Source: Acidobacteriota bacterium | Lineage (GTDB): Bacteria > Acidobacteriota > Vicinamibacteria > Vicinamibacterales > JAKQTR01 | Direction: 5' to 3' | Assembly: GCA_026393755.1 (NCBI GenBank) | Contig: JAPKZO010000039.1 | Location: 1 to 64,000, forward strand | DNA length: 64,000 bases | Shown: positions 8,318 through 18,057 of the stretch, one piece after another | Position numbering within the stretch: position 1 is the stretch's first letter | Layout of the letters: every line of letters begins with the position of its first letter | Made by a program: the position numbers and the translations under genes | The notes under the pieces: model-generated | What the model was told of the DNA's origin: nothing | Databases searched by the model: none | The model's input: only the letters and a program-made list of their open reading frames with translations

Positions 8318-8875
8318 TTACCGTAGCGTCTTCAGCGCCCCGCCCCAGGCAATCACCTGGCTGAGCATCGCGTTCAGGGACTTCTCGTGCGTGGGCGCCG
8401 GCTTGAACGTGCTGAAGTTTTCGAAGTCGGTGACGAGCGACAGCGCGACCTGCGCCCGGACATCGGCCACCTGCAACTCCCCGATCACCAGCCGCAACTG
8501 CTCAACCGCGCGCACGCCGCCAGCTGAACCATAGCTCACGAATCCGGCGGCCTTGTTGTTCCATTCACGGTAGAGGTAGTCGATCGCGTTCTTGAGCGCG
8601 CCAGACGGCCCGTGGTTGTACTCGGGCGTCACAAACACGTACGCGTCGAACGACGCGACCTTCGCAGCCCACGCCTTGGTGTGCGGCTGGGCGTACTTCC
8701 CCATGGAAGGCGGCATCGCCTCATCCAGGAGCGGCAGGTCGAAATTCTTGATGTCCACGAGTTCGAACTCCGCGTCGCTGCGCTTCGCCGCATGCTCATA
8801 GACCCAGCGGGCGACCTCCTCGGCCTTGCGGCCCGGACGCGTGCTGCCGATCACGATGGCGATCTTGATCATCAT
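8318..8875 (-). CDS. NADPH-dependent FMN reductase family protein
   Basis: 185 aa, flavodoxin-like fold. IAIVIGSTRPGRKAEEVA is the FMN phosphate-binding loop and VTPEYNHGPSGALKNAIDYL is the signature of the NADPH:FMN/quinone reductase (SsuE/chromate reductase) family. It is expected to reduce FMN, quinones or azo compounds with NAD(P)H in the cytosol. GGAGG lies 7-10 nt upstream; the start may be either of two adjacent ATG codons (8875 or 8872). Confidence 0.9.
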   Translation of the reverse strand: MMIKIAIVIGSTRPGRKAEEVARWVYEHAAKRSDAEFELVDIKNFDLPLLDEAMPPSMGKYAQPHTKAWAAKVASFDAYVFVTPEYNHGPSGALKNAIDYLYREWNNKAAGFVSYGSAGGVRAVEQLRLVIGELQVADVRAQVALSLVTDFENFSTFKPAPTHEKSLNAMLSQVIAWGGALKTLR

Positions 8876-9064
8876 GTGTCAACCTCCTGCTGAGAACGGA
8901 TGGTGGGAGCGGGCGCGTCGCCGGCACCGGCACAAGGCAATAACTGCTGCGCACCCCTGTTGGCCCCATGCTCTCCAGCGTATGGCGCTACGGGGGTTCC
9001 TGAATGTGCCATAAGACACACCTACGCAGACTGCTTTCCCACATTTCTGACCAGACCTGCGTGA

Positions 9065-9070
9065 GATAAT
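9065..9070 (+). promoter_or_regulatory. -10-like GATAAT box next to the start codon
   Basis: GATAAT at 9065-9070 ends 7 nt before the ATG at 9078, and no ribosome site lies between. This spacing would put transcription start at the ATG itself (leaderless). No good -35 was seen. Confidence 0.35.
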
Positions 9071-9077
9071 CGGCGTC

Positions 9078-10061
9078 ATGCAGAAGACATCTTCGACCCA
9101 CTCTCTGGCGCTCGCGGCCGCGCTGGTTGCGGCCATGTTGCTCACCGCCACCCTGCTGAACGCTGCTGCTCAGCGCGGACAGACAGGGCAGCCGCCGCTC
9201 TCGGCCAACCTTCAACAGGCTTCGGCGCTCATGCGCGAAGGCAAGACCGCCGACGCCATCGCGGCCGTGAAGAAAGAGCTGGAGACGAACCCCGCCTCCG
9301 CCCGGGCCGCAAACATGCTGGATACGCTCGGGGGCACGTCTGAAGCGCGCGTGGTATTTCAGCGCGTGATCGACGCCGCTCCCGATCCGGCCGCCAAAGC
9401 AACGGCCGAGCGCGCGATGGCCATGTCGTTTGCGTTCGACGGCGACTGCGCCAACACGGTGAAGCACGAGCAACTCGTGATCGCGTATTGGGTGACGCGC
9501 GAACAGGCCGAGCCGCAGAACGCGTTCTACCAGCAGGGCGAGGTGGCCAACGAGGCGGCGCGCGTCTGCATCGACGCGGGCGACCTGGCTGCCGCCGAGC
9601 GTTGGTACCGCACCGGCGCCGGGCTGGGGCTGAAGGAGCCGAGCCCGCAGACGCATGCGAAGAGCCTGTGGCAGTTCCGCCTCGCGCACGCGCTCGGCCG
9701 CATCGCGGCGCGCCGGGGCGACAAGATCGAGGCCCAGCGCCAGATTGCCGCGGCCCGGGCGGCGCTGGACGGCGATCCGGAGATGGCCAAGCAGCAGGAA
9801 CGGTTCTTCCCGTATCTGGTGGGGTACGTGGCGCTCCATACCAACGACCTGAAGACAGCCGAGGCGGAATTGACCAAGGCAGTCGGGATGGCCGGCAACC
9901 AGAACGATCCCTTCATGCAGTGCCTGCTCGCGATGACGTTCGAGAAGCAGGGACTGGACGCGAAAGCGCGTGAGCTGTACGGAAAGGCCTACGGCCTGGC
10001 GACGGGGCACAATCCGCCGGCCGCGTTCGTGCGGCGATTTGCGCGCAACAAGATCGCGTAG
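9078..10061 (+). CDS. secreted TPR-repeat protein
   Basis: 327 aa. The signal peptide (SLALAAALVAAMLLTATLLN) is followed by helical TPR-like repeats throughout: ASALMREGKTADAIAAVKKE, ANEAARVCIDAGDLAAAERW, AHALGRIAARRGDKIEAQRQ, ALHTNDLKTAEAELTKAVG and LAMTFEKQGLDAKARELY. Likely a periplasmic scaffold; partner unknown. It is convergent with the propeller diguanylate cyclase. Confidence 0.8.
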   Translation: MQKTSSTHSLALAAALVAAMLLTATLLNAAAQRGQTGQPPLSANLQQASALMREGKTADAIAAVKKELETNPASARAANMLDTLGGTSEARVVFQRVIDAAPDPAAKATAERAMAMSFAFDGDCANTVKHEQLVIAYWVTREQAEPQNAFYQQGEVANEAARVCIDAGDLAAAERWYRTGAGLGLKEPSPQTHAKSLWQFRLAHALGRIAARRGDKIEAQRQIAAARAALDGDPEMAKQQERFFPYLVGYVALHTNDLKTAEAELTKAVGMAGNQNDPFMQCLLAMTFEKQGLDAKARELYGKAYGLATGHNPPAAFVRRFARNKIA

Positions 10062-10162
10062 TCTCCCAGGGGCGCGTGTGATGCGGACGGCTTCGCCGGC
10101 AGCCTGCAATTCCTCGACGGCACAACGTTGCTCGGACGTGTCACACGCTGGACGTCACCGAC

Positions 10163-13114
10163 TCAGGCAGTCCGGTTCCGGCCGGCGTGCTTGGCCCGGT
10201 ACAGGGCGGCGTCGGCCTCTGTGACGAGCGAGGCTATCGGGATCTCTCTCGACGGCATGCAGGCGGCCACGCCGAAGCTGACGGTGACCACCGAGGCTGT
10301 CGGCGAGGCGGGGTGCGGGATCGGGAGCGACGCGACGCCGCGCCGGATCCTCTCCGCCACCTCCACGGACGCCGCCCGGTCGAGGCCGGACAGGATCACC
10401 GCGAACTCGTCGCCGCCGTATCGCGCGGGGAGTTCGCCCGCGCGACGGACCGATCGCAGGAACACGCCGGCAACCGCCGCGAGGCACCGGTCACCTGCCT
10501 GGTGTCCCAGAGAATCGTTGTAGCCCTTGAACGCGTCGACGTCGGCCATCACGAGAGCGAGAGACGTCCCGAAGCGCGCCGCACGCCGCCACTCGTCATT
10601 GAGCGCCTCGTCAAAGCGCCGCCTGTTGGCAAGACCCGTGAGCGCGTCCAGAAACGACAGGCGCGAGAGGCCTTCGTTCGCAAGCCGCAACTCCTCGGTC
10701 TTCTCCGCGACGATCCGTTCCATCTCATGCTGACGTCGCCTGAGTTGGACGGTCCGCAGCTTGTAGACCGTTCCTGCGGCAGTCAGCGTCCCTGCAACCG
10801 CGAGCGCCAGGAACCACGCGGTCTGGTAGAAGAAGGGCCGCACCGTGACGGCAAGCGGCGCCGACACCTCGCCCCACGTCTTTCCATCTGCCGACGCGGC
10901 CACCCGGAAGAGAAAGCGGCCGTGCGGAAGGCTCGGATAGAACGCTTCACGCCGGGTCCCCGCGTCCACCCAGTCGGCGGAAAGCCCGTCCATCCGCCAG
11001 CGGAACCGGACGCGATCGGCATCAACGAGCGTCATCGCGGTGTAGCGGATCGTGAGCGTTCCAGCGCCGGGCGGGAGAAGGACGGCCTGGCCAGGATCCA
11101 GCGCGACCCCGTTCGCCGTAACTTCCTCGAAGCGAACGGTCGGAGGATTCGTCGACTCCGGCAGTTTCGACGGATCGACGACGACGAGCCCCTTGTAGCT
11201 CGGAAGCCACAGACGCCCTCGGGAATCGGTCGCGCCCGCCGGAGACTGGCCTCCCGCGAAGGTCGTGCTCCGGAGCGCGTCCGAGGCTCCATAGCCAACC
11301 GATGTCACCCTGGCGAGCCGCCCCTCCGCGAATTCGTCCAGCTCGTGTCGTGACACGCGAAAGAAACCGCGGTTGCACGTCATCCAGAGATTTCCGGTGC
11401 GGTCCTCGAGGATCGTCTGCGCGATGCCATCCCAGAGCCCGTCCGTGGCGCGGATGGCAACAAACCGGCCGTCACGAAGGCGGTTGATCCCGCCTCCACT
11501 TGTCCCGATCCACAGGCTTCCGCGCTCGTCTTCGTAAAACGCCAGGACTCTGTTGGACGCGAGGCCGTCCTTCATCGTCAGGGCGGCGAACTCGCCGTTG
11601 CGGACCCGAACGAGCCCCTCTCCGGACGTCCCGAACCAGAGCGTCCCGGCGCGATCTTCGAAAATCGAGACGATCGCGTCAAGCGACACCCCCTGGGCCT
11701 TCACGGGGACAAAGCCCCGCCCGTCAAATCGTGCGAGGCCAGTCATCGTCGCGACCCAGAGCGTCCCGGCGCGATCCTGATGAATGGCGCGAACGTCGGT
11801 GCCAGAGAGGCCCTCGGGGATCCCGAACGCGGTAATCCGTCCGCTCTTCAGCCGGGCGAGGCCCGAGGTGTACGTCCCGATCCAGAGGGAACCGTCCCGG
11901 TCCTCGCAAAGCGACGAGGCCTCATCGCTGGGCAGGCCGTCCCTCATCCGGAACGTCGTGACCGTTTCGCCAACGACGCGGTTCACGCCTCCGCCGGCGG
12001 TCGCCACCCATGTCGCACCGTCGCGTGCGTGGAGAACGGCGCGCGTGTTGTCGCTCGAGAGCCCCTCGGGGACGCCGAAGACGAGGAAGTGTCTGTCTCG
12101 CAATCGGTTCAGGCCGCCGACCCAGGTCCCAACCCACAGGCTGCCCTCGCGATCGACGTGGAGAGACCACACCTGGTCCGCCGAGAGACCCTCGGCCGAC
12201 GAGAGACAGGACACACGCCCCGCGCTCATCCGGCAGAGCCCAGAGCCCCACGTCCCGATCCAGAGCGTGCCCTTCGCGTCGAGCGCGAGGGCCGAGAGTT
12301 GATTGGTCGGGAGGCCATCGGCAAGCGTAAAGGTGGTGATCCTGCCGTGAAGAACGCGCGCAAGCCCGCCGCCTGCGGTCGCCGCCCAGATCCCTCCCTC
12401 CGGATCTGCGAGGACGGCCCGGACTTCGGCATGCGGAAAGCCGTTCTCCGGACGAAGCGTTTCGAACCGGCCGCCCGAATACGAAACCAGTCCTCCACCC
12501 GTCGTGCCGATCCAGAGGACACCGTCCCGATCGAACGCGAGCGATCGGAGCTTGTCGGTGGGCAGGCCGTCGGCCTTCCGGAAGATCCGGGTGGCGCCGT
12601 TCTCCCACCGGACAAGGCCATTGTTGGTCGCCGCCCACACCGCGCCGTCTTTCGCCTGGCAGAACGACCAGACGGCGGTGCCGGCGGTCAGTTCTTTGGA
12701 GAAGGCGATCTGGAAGCGTCCATCCTTGTAGCGGACGGCGGCTCCAGAGCGGCCGATCCAGAGGTTCCCCTCGGCGTCCTGCATCAGGCCGAGAATCGAC
12801 CCCGAGCCGAGCTCGGGAGTGGTGCGGCCATCGAAAACGGTGAAGCGGATCCCGTCGAAGCGGGCGAGGCCTTCGAGCGTTCCCACCCAGAGGTAGCCAT
12901 CCCGCGTCTGGGCTAACGCCTGGACGGTGCTCTGCGGAAGTCCCTGCTCGGTCTGCCAGCGGTCGTTCTGGTACTGCGTCAGTGCGCGCGCCGGGTCCAG
13001 CGCCTCGGCTGGCAGCCGACCGGCGGCCAGCACAAACAGCAGCACCGCGACCTGCTCAATGCCGGCAAACGCGCCGCGTCTCCTCCGACGAGGTCCGAAC
13101 GCGAACCACCGCAA
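10163..13114 (-). CDS. two-component-propeller sensor diguanylate cyclase
   Basis: 983 aa. A signal/anchor region is followed by 14 propeller blades with the reg_prop signature (LWVGT, LWIGT, IWAAT and variants), consistent with two seven-bladed propellers as in BT4663-type sensors. Next come a Y_Y_Y Ig-like domain, a transmembrane helix (QTAWFLALAVAGTLTAAGTV), a short coiled coil and a GGDEF domain (ARYGGDEFAVI, GGDEF at 900-904). The domain should make cyclic di-GMP from GTP in response to a periplasmic, possibly carbohydrate, ligand. The inhibitory I-site RxxD reads RAGE here, so product inhibition may be weak. TTG 13114 is preferred as start because GGAGG sits 6 nt upstream and a TAGAAT box at 13137-13132. 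Confidence 0.88.
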   Translation of the reverse strand: MRWFAFGPRRRRRGAFAGIEQVAVLLFVLAAGRLPAEALDPARALTQYQNDRWQTEQGLPQSTVQALAQTRDGYLWVGTLEGLARFDGIRFTVFDGRTTPELGSGSILGLMQDAEGNLWIGRSGAAVRYKDGRFQIAFSKELTAGTAVWSFCQAKDGAVWAATNNGLVRWENGATRIFRKADGLPTDKLRSLAFDRDGVLWIGTTGGGLVSYSGGRFETLRPENGFPHAEVRAVLADPEGGIWAATAGGGLARVLHGRITTFTLADGLPTNQLSALALDAKGTLWIGTWGSGLCRMSAGRVSCLSSAEGLSADQVWSLHVDREGSLWVGTWVGGLNRLRDRHFLVFGVPEGLSSDNTRAVLHARDGATWVATAGGGVNRVVGETVTTFRMRDGLPSDEASSLCEDRDGSLWIGTYTSGLARLKSGRITAFGIPEGLSGTDVRAIHQDRAGTLWVATMTGLARFDGRGFVPVKAQGVSLDAIVSIFEDRAGTLWFGTSGEGLVRVRNGEFAALTMKDGLASNRVLAFYEDERGSLWIGTSGGGINRLRDGRFVAIRATDGLWDGIAQTILEDRTGNLWMTCNRGFFRVSRHELDEFAEGRLARVTSVGYGASDALRSTTFAGGQSPAGATDSRGRLWLPSYKGLVVVDPSKLPESTNPPTVRFEEVTANGVALDPGQAVLLPPGAGTLTIRYTAMTLVDADRVRFRWRMDGLSADWVDAGTRREAFYPSLPHGRFLFRVAASADGKTWGEVSAPLAVTVRPFFYQTAWFLALAVAGTLTAAGTVYKLRTVQLRRRQHEMERIVAEKTEELRLANEGLSRLSFLDALTGLANRRRFDEALNDEWRRAARFGTSLALVMADVDAFKGYNDSLGHQAGDRCLAAVAGVFLRSVRRAGELPARYGGDEFAVILSGLDRAASVEVAERIRRGVASLPIPHPASPTASVVTVSFGVAACMPSREIPIASLVTEADAALYRAKHAGRNRTA

Positions 13115-13199
13115 GGTGTGCCTCCGCGACGATTCTACCGGATCGGAGATCGGGCAGGCTTGTAATGCTGCTGGACCTCGGAACTTATCGTTGAGAATC

Positions 13200-13910
13200 T
13201 TACCGAACCCTGCCGAGCAGGTAGCCGACGGCGACTTCGACGCGAAGGATGCGCGGCCCGAGCGAGACGGGCGCAAATCCACATCGCTCGAGCAGATCCA
13301 CCTCGAATGGGACCCAGCCGCCGTCTGGGCCGATGGCGAGCGTCACTGGCCGATCCGCTTCGACGCGCGGTACCGCGGCACTCGCGGTTGGATGGGGCAC
13401 CAGGCGCACGGACCGGCCCGCCCACTCGTCGAGCTCGTCCTCGACGAACGGCCGCAACCGCTCGCGGATTTCGATCCGGGGTGGACGCGTGTCACGTGCC
13501 TGCTCCAGGCCGAGGTCGATGAGGCTGTCCAGATACGCCGGGTCGAGAACTCTCGAGTCGAAGTAGCTCTTCTCGACGCGCGCGGCGTTGACGAGCACGA
13601 TGCGATCGACGCCGAGCGATGCGACGGCGGGGATGACTCGCCTGAGCGCTTTGGGCCTGGGGATGGCCACCACGATCGAGACGCCTGCGCGCGGCGGCGG
13701 ATCAGCATCGAACGTCGGCCTGAGGCGCAGACCTTCCGGCCCCTCCGATACCACTTCCCCGGTCCCGCACTTCCCTCCACGCATCCCGACCCGCAGCGTC
13801 TCACCCGCCAGAACGCGCAGCACCTCGCGCGCGTGCTCGTGCCGCCGGCCTGTCAACAGGGCGGTCCCATCATCGAGAATGTCGCCGGGCACAAGTAGAA
13901 GGAGATTCAC
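13200..13910 (-). CDS. rsmE: 16S rRNA (uracil1498-N3)-methyltransferase RsmE
   Basis: 236 aa, the usual length. The C-terminal SPOUT knot is clear: LAIGPDGGWVPFEVDL, then FAPVSLGPRILRVEVA, which form the SAM-binding trefoil loop. The N-terminal PUA-like part has ALLTGRRHEHAREVLRV. It methylates U1498 of 16S rRNA. It starts with GTG at 13910. The gene lies upstream of the propeller diguanylate cyclase in the same direction with an 85-nt gap. Confidence 0.93.
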   Translation of the reverse strand: MNLLLLVPGDILDDGTALLTGRRHEHAREVLRVLAGETLRVGMRGGKCGTGEVVSEGPEGLRLRPTFDADPPPRAGVSIVVAIPRPKALRRVIPAVASLGVDRIVLVNAARVEKSYFDSRVLDPAYLDSLIDLGLEQARDTRPPRIEIRERLRPFVEDELDEWAGRSVRLVPHPTASAAVPRVEADRPVTLAIGPDGGWVPFEVDLLERCGFAPVSLGPRILRVEVAVGYLLGRVR

Positions 13911-14246
13911 GCCACCACCAAGTCAGGAGGATTCTACAGGATCGACATGAACCTGAATGGGAGAACGAACCCCACAGACAGAACCCTGATCGGCCGCGGC
14001 GGTCGGCGGGCTCGACGACCGGCCAGAATCTTGGCCGGGTGGTTAAGACCTTGGCCAGGTCGCCCGCTCAAATCAGCGGTCGCAAGCGACGTTAACCTCC
14101 AATTGCCTATGCAGTTGCACAGAGAATTGGCGCGGGCTCGTATCTGGCATCGCTTGTGCTTTGGAATGCCAGAGCGGGCCGCGTTAGCTCTGTCAAATTG
14201 TGGTTGAGCCGGCTAGGCAGGGGCAACGATTGTTCCAGGTGCGAAC
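13911..14246. other. divergent intergenic region between rsmE and a hybrid kinase
   Basis: No gene is seen. It holds a TAGAAT box facing rsmE (13936-13931) and a sigma-54-like element facing the kinase (see 14145). The bases around 14080-14130 are less GC-rich than the surroundings. Confidence 0.5.
14145..14160 (+). promoter_or_regulatory. candidate sigma-54 promoter (-24/-12)
   Basis: TGGCATCGCTTGTGCT has the invariant GG and GC separated by 10 nt and matches most of TGGCACG-N4-TTGCT. It faces the hybrid kinase at 14247 with a leader of roughly 75 nt. A single match in GC-rich DNA can be chance; no enhancer-binding protein gene lies nearby. Confidence 0.3.
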
Positions 14247-16103
14247 ATGAAACTCACCGTCGCGATCCTCGGGCTCATGGTTGTCGGTCTGTTGGCCGGC
14301 GTGTTCACGGCCCTCGATCTTCGACGCCCGTCTGCGCTCGAGGTCCGCGATCAGCCGGGGAGGCCTGTGCTCTCCCTGCGGGAAGAGGGCGCACAGGGGA
14401 CCGGGGAGCATCAGCCCGGAGACTCTCGCGGCGCGTTGACGCTTCTTCTCGGTCTGGTCGTTCTCGAATTCGTCGGGGGAGCCACGCTGCTCGTCCGGAG
14501 CCAGCGATCCAAGGCGAAGGTCAGAGAAGAGGCGCGGCACTGGCGCGAGGAACAGGCGTCGGCAGACGCGGCGCGCCGATCTGAGCAGCGGTATCACACG
14601 ATCATCGAAACATCACACGATGCCATCTGGACACTGGACAGGCAGGGGATCTTCACGTCCTGCAATCGTCGCGCTGAGGAGTTCAGCGGATACACGAAGT
14701 CTGAACTGATCGGGAGCAGCTTCCTGCTGCTGCTTCAGCCGGAAGAACTGCCCATCGTTCAGCAGTTGTTTGCCGCGACACTGGCGGGGACACCGCACAG
14801 TTACGAGGTGAACGTGCGGGCGAAGGACGGACGCACACTCACGCTGGCGGTCAATAGCGTGCCGCTCTATGAGGATGAGGTGGTGATCGGTGCAATGGCC
14901 TTCGGGCGGGATGTCACGAGCCAGAAACGGGCGGAGGAAGAAAACCGCAAGTGGCAGGCGGAGTTTCTCCAGGCGCGGAAGATGGAGTCGGTGGGACGTC
15001 TGGCCGGCGGCGTGGCTCACGATTTCAACAACATGCTCACCGTGATCATCGGCCAGGTCGGACTGACGCTGGAGCGACTCGACGCCGACAGTCCGATTCG
15101 TGAGGATCTCAAGACGATCCAGGAGGCCGCCGATCGGTCCGCGGATCTGACGCGCCACCTGTTGGGTTTTGCCCGCAAGCAGATCATCAGTCCCAGGGGC
15201 GTCGATCTGAACGTCACGGTCGCGGCCATGCTGAAGATGCTGGGGCGGTTGATCGGCGAGAACATCGACCTGGCCTGGCTCCCCACCGACAGCATCTGGC
15301 CGGTCCGGATGGACCCGGGCCAGATCGACCAGATCCTCGTCAACGTGGTGGTCAACGCGCGCGACGCGATCGCGGGCGTGGGAAACGTGACAATCAGGAC
15401 GGCCAACGTCGTACTCGACCCGACGTTCTGCAAGTCGCACATCGGCAGTAAGCCCGGGCAGTACGTGCTTCTGGCCATTGGTGACACGGGCGCAGGCATG
15501 GACGGGGAAATACTGAGCCATATCTTCGAGCCGTTCTTTACGACCAAGGCGATTGGGAAGGGAACGGGCCTGGGACTGGCCACGGTGTACGGCATCGTGA
15601 AGCAGAACAACGGGTACCTCGATGTCAGCAGCGAACTGGGCCGGGGAACGACCGTCAGCATCTACCTTCCTCGATCCCAGACCAAGGTCGTCGAACAAGG
15701 CCGCGTCGCGGACAGGAAGGAACCGGGAGGAACCGAGACGATTCTGCTCCTCGAGGACGAAGAGGCCATTGTGAATCTGGTCAAGCCGGCCCTGCAGCGT
15801 CTGGGGTACACGGTGCTGGCCGCCCGCACGCCGTCGGAGGGCCTGGCGCTGGCGGAGGACCACCCTGCGCCGATCCATCTGCTGCTCACCGATGTCGTGA
15901 TGCCCGAGATGAGCGGCCGCAAGTTCAAAGAGCAATTGGACAAGCTCAAGCCGGGATCCAGGTGCCTCTTCGTGTCGGGTTACGCGGCGGATGCGCTCAC
16001 CGACGACGGGGTACTCGACGAGGAGATCAACTTCCTTCAGAAGCCGTTCGCCGTCAGCGCGCTCGCCGACAAGGTCCGGGAAGTGCTGTCGCACGCGAAC
16101 TGA
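14247..16103 (+). CDS. PAS-containing hybrid histidine kinase (first of a tandem pair)
   Basis: 618 aa. An N-terminal transmembrane helix (MKLTVAILGLMVVGLLAGVF) and probably a second one (ALTLLLGLVVLEFVGGATLL) precede a PAS domain at about 115-230. The dimerisation/phosphoacceptor helix has His258 (GGVAHDFNNML), the HATPase has NARDAI, GDTGAGM and GKGTGLGLATV, and a C-terminal receiver has acceptor Asp549 (LLTDVVMPEMSG). The VAHDFNNML form of the H-box is that of the PAS/NtrB-like hybrid family. There is no output domain and no adjacent DNA-binding regulator. The next gene is a close paralogue. Confidence 0.92.
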   Translation: MKLTVAILGLMVVGLLAGVFTALDLRRPSALEVRDQPGRPVLSLREEGAQGTGEHQPGDSRGALTLLLGLVVLEFVGGATLLVRSQRSKAKVREEARHWREEQASADAARRSEQRYHTIIETSHDAIWTLDRQGIFTSCNRRAEEFSGYTKSELIGSSFLLLLQPEELPIVQQLFAATLAGTPHSYEVNVRAKDGRTLTLAVNSVPLYEDEVVIGAMAFGRDVTSQKRAEEENRKWQAEFLQARKMESVGRLAGGVAHDFNNMLTVIIGQVGLTLERLDADSPIREDLKTIQEAADRSADLTRHLLGFARKQIISPRGVDLNVTVAAMLKMLGRLIGENIDLAWLPTDSIWPVRMDPGQIDQILVNVVVNARDAIAGVGNVTIRTANVVLDPTFCKSHIGSKPGQYVLLAIGDTGAGMDGEILSHIFEPFFTTKAIGKGTGLGLATVYGIVKQNNGYLDVSSELGRGTTVSIYLPRSQTKVVEQGRVADRKEPGGTETILLLEDEEAIVNLVKPALQRLGYTVLAARTPSEGLALAEDHPAPIHLLLTDVVMPEMSGRKFKEQLDKLKPGSRCLFVSGYAADALTDDGVLDEEINFLQKPFAVSALADKVREVLSHAN

Positions 16104-16307
16104 ACTCCAGGAGTGGACGCGATCGGCGCCGACCTGCCGCATGCGCGGGGCAGACGGCGCGCTATCGTGAACTCGCGCCGCCACACGCTAACCTCCAGCA
16201 GCCTTCGTGCCGACAAACAGGCGTTGGCTCCCCGATGCCATCAGTCCGGGCGCTGGCCGGACCGAACGCGGAGTAGACTGAAGAGAACGGGCTCGAAGCC
16301 TGCAGCG

Positions 16308-18026
16308 ATGCGCAAAAGGCCGAGTGCCTCCGCGGCCGTACGTATGATCATGAAGAACGCCCTCCCAGTTCAGGACGCTGCGTCACCCGACTCTCCCGGC
16401 CCCCGACCAACGTCGCCCGGCGCCGCCAGAGGTTCGAATGACGCGGAGGCGCTGCGGCAGAGCGTCGAACGCCAGCTGCTGTATGTCACGAAGGCCGTCG
16501 AATCCACGAGTGAGGCTATCGGGATCTCGGACGCGCAGGGGCGCCACTTCTATCAGAACAAAGCGCTGTCCGATCTGTTTGGCTACGCCACGGCCGAGGA
16601 GTTGCAAGCCGCGGGAGGGGGGGCGGCGGTCGTCAAGGATCCGGCAGTGGCCAGGGCCGTGTTCGACAGTATCCTGAACGGCGGATCGTGGGCCGGCGAG
16701 CTGGAGATGGTCACGAAGAGCGGGCGTGTTTTCGAAGCCTACGAACGAGCCGATGCGATCAAGGACCATGAGGGCAACGTCGTTGGGGCGATCGGCATCG
16801 TCAGCGATATCAGCGGGCGGAAGCGATCCGAGGACGTGCTCCGCAATCTGAAGAAGGCTGAAGAAGCGCGCGACAAGATGGAGGCGCAGTTTCTCCAGGC
16901 CCAGAAGATGGAGGCGGTGGGGCGGCTGGCAGGCGGCGTGGCACACGACTTCAACAACATGCTCGGCGTGATCCTCGGGCATGTCGAACTGGCGATCGAG
17001 CAAGTCGACCCTGGGCATCCGCTCGTGGCCGACCTGGAGGGCATCCGCGCGGCGGCCAACCGCTCCGCCGACGTCACGCGGCGGCTCCTGGCGTTTGCCC
17101 GCAAGCAGACCGTCGCGCCCAGGATCCTCGACCTGAACGAGACGATGGTGGGGATGCTCGCGATGCTGCGCCGGCTCATCGGCGAGGATATCAATCTCGC
17201 CTGGCAGCCGGGGGCGGATCTGTGGTCGATCAAGATGGATCCCTCCCAGATCGACCAGATCCTGGCGAACCTGTCGGTCAACGCCCGCGACGCGATCGCC
17301 GACGTCGGCACCATCACGATCGAGACGAGAAACAGCATGCTCGACGCGGACTACTGCGCCAATCATCTGGGCTCGACGCCCGGGGAGTATGTGCGGTTCT
17401 CTGTCAGCGACACCGGCTGCGGCATGGACGCCGACACGCTTTCGCATCTGTTTGAACCGTTCTTCACCACCAAGGCCGTGGGCAAGGGCACGGGGCTGGG
17501 CCTTGCCACCGTGTACGGCGCCGTCAGGCAGAACAACGGTTTCATCGACGTCTCAAGCAAACCTGGCCGCGGGACGACGTTCACGATCTATCTGCCGCGT
17601 GACAGGAGCAACGCCAAGCCGGTTCAAACCGAAGGGGTCGAGGGGGCGGCCCTGCGCGGCGACGAGACGATCCTGGTCGTGGAAGACGAGCCGGCGCTTC
17701 TGAAGCTGACGACGCTCATGCTCAAACGGCAGGGCTATACCGTGCTGGTCGCGCGGTCGCCGGGCGAGGCCATCCGCCTGGCCACAGACTACGCCGGTCA
17801 GATTCATCTGCTCCTGACCGACGTCGTCCTGCCCGAGATGAACGGCTGGGACCTGGCCGCGCACGTCCTGTCTGTCTATCCCGACATCCAGCGCCTGTTC
17901 ATGTCGGGCTATACCTCCGATGTCGTCACCCAACACGGTGTGCTCGACCACGGGGTGTACTTCATCCAGAAACCGTTCTCGCGCGAAGATCTCGGCGCCA
18001 AGGTCAGAGAGGCGCTGGGCGGGTAG
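16308..18026 (+). CDS. PAS-containing hybrid histidine kinase (second of a tandem pair)
   Basis: About 572 aa. One PAS domain at about 55-180 (TSEAIGISDAQGRHFYQNKA) leads to His213 (GGVAHDFNNML), a HATPase (NARDAI, SDTGCGMDAD, GKGTGLGLATV) and a receiver with Asp505 (LLTDVVLPEMNG). It differs from its upstream paralogue in having no transmembrane helix, so it should be cytosolic. The start is unresolved: ATG 16308, 16344 and 16350 are all in frame and none has a clear ribosome site. It probably arose by duplication of the preceding gene, since kinase and receiver parts align nearly end to end. Confidence 0.9.
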   Translation: MRKRPSASAAVRMIMKNALPVQDAASPDSPGPRPTSPGAARGSNDAEALRQSVERQLLYVTKAVESTSEAIGISDAQGRHFYQNKALSDLFGYATAEELQAAGGGAAVVKDPAVARAVFDSILNGGSWAGELEMVTKSGRVFEAYERADAIKDHEGNVVGAIGIVSDISGRKRSEDVLRNLKKAEEARDKMEAQFLQAQKMEAVGRLAGGVAHDFNNMLGVILGHVELAIEQVDPGHPLVADLEGIRAAANRSADVTRRLLAFARKQTVAPRILDLNETMVGMLAMLRRLIGEDINLAWQPGADLWSIKMDPSQIDQILANLSVNARDAIADVGTITIETRNSMLDADYCANHLGSTPGEYVRFSVSDTGCGMDADTLSHLFEPFFTTKAVGKGTGLGLATVYGAVRQNNGFIDVSSKPGRGTTFTIYLPRDRSNAKPVQTEGVEGAALRGDETILVVEDEPALLKLTTLMLKRQGYTVLVARSPGEAIRLATDYAGQIHLLLTDVVLPEMNGWDLAAHVLSVYPDIQRLFMSGYTSDVVTQHGVLDHGVYFIQKPFSREDLGAKVREALGG

Positions 18027-18057
18027 GCGCCCGTTATCTCCTGGCTGGTGCCGGCGC

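Noticed and set aside
14613-16184. Long minus-strand frame opposite the hybrid kinase
   Set aside because: Its sequence mirrors the kinase codons and has no motifs; the plus strand carries an intact kinase.
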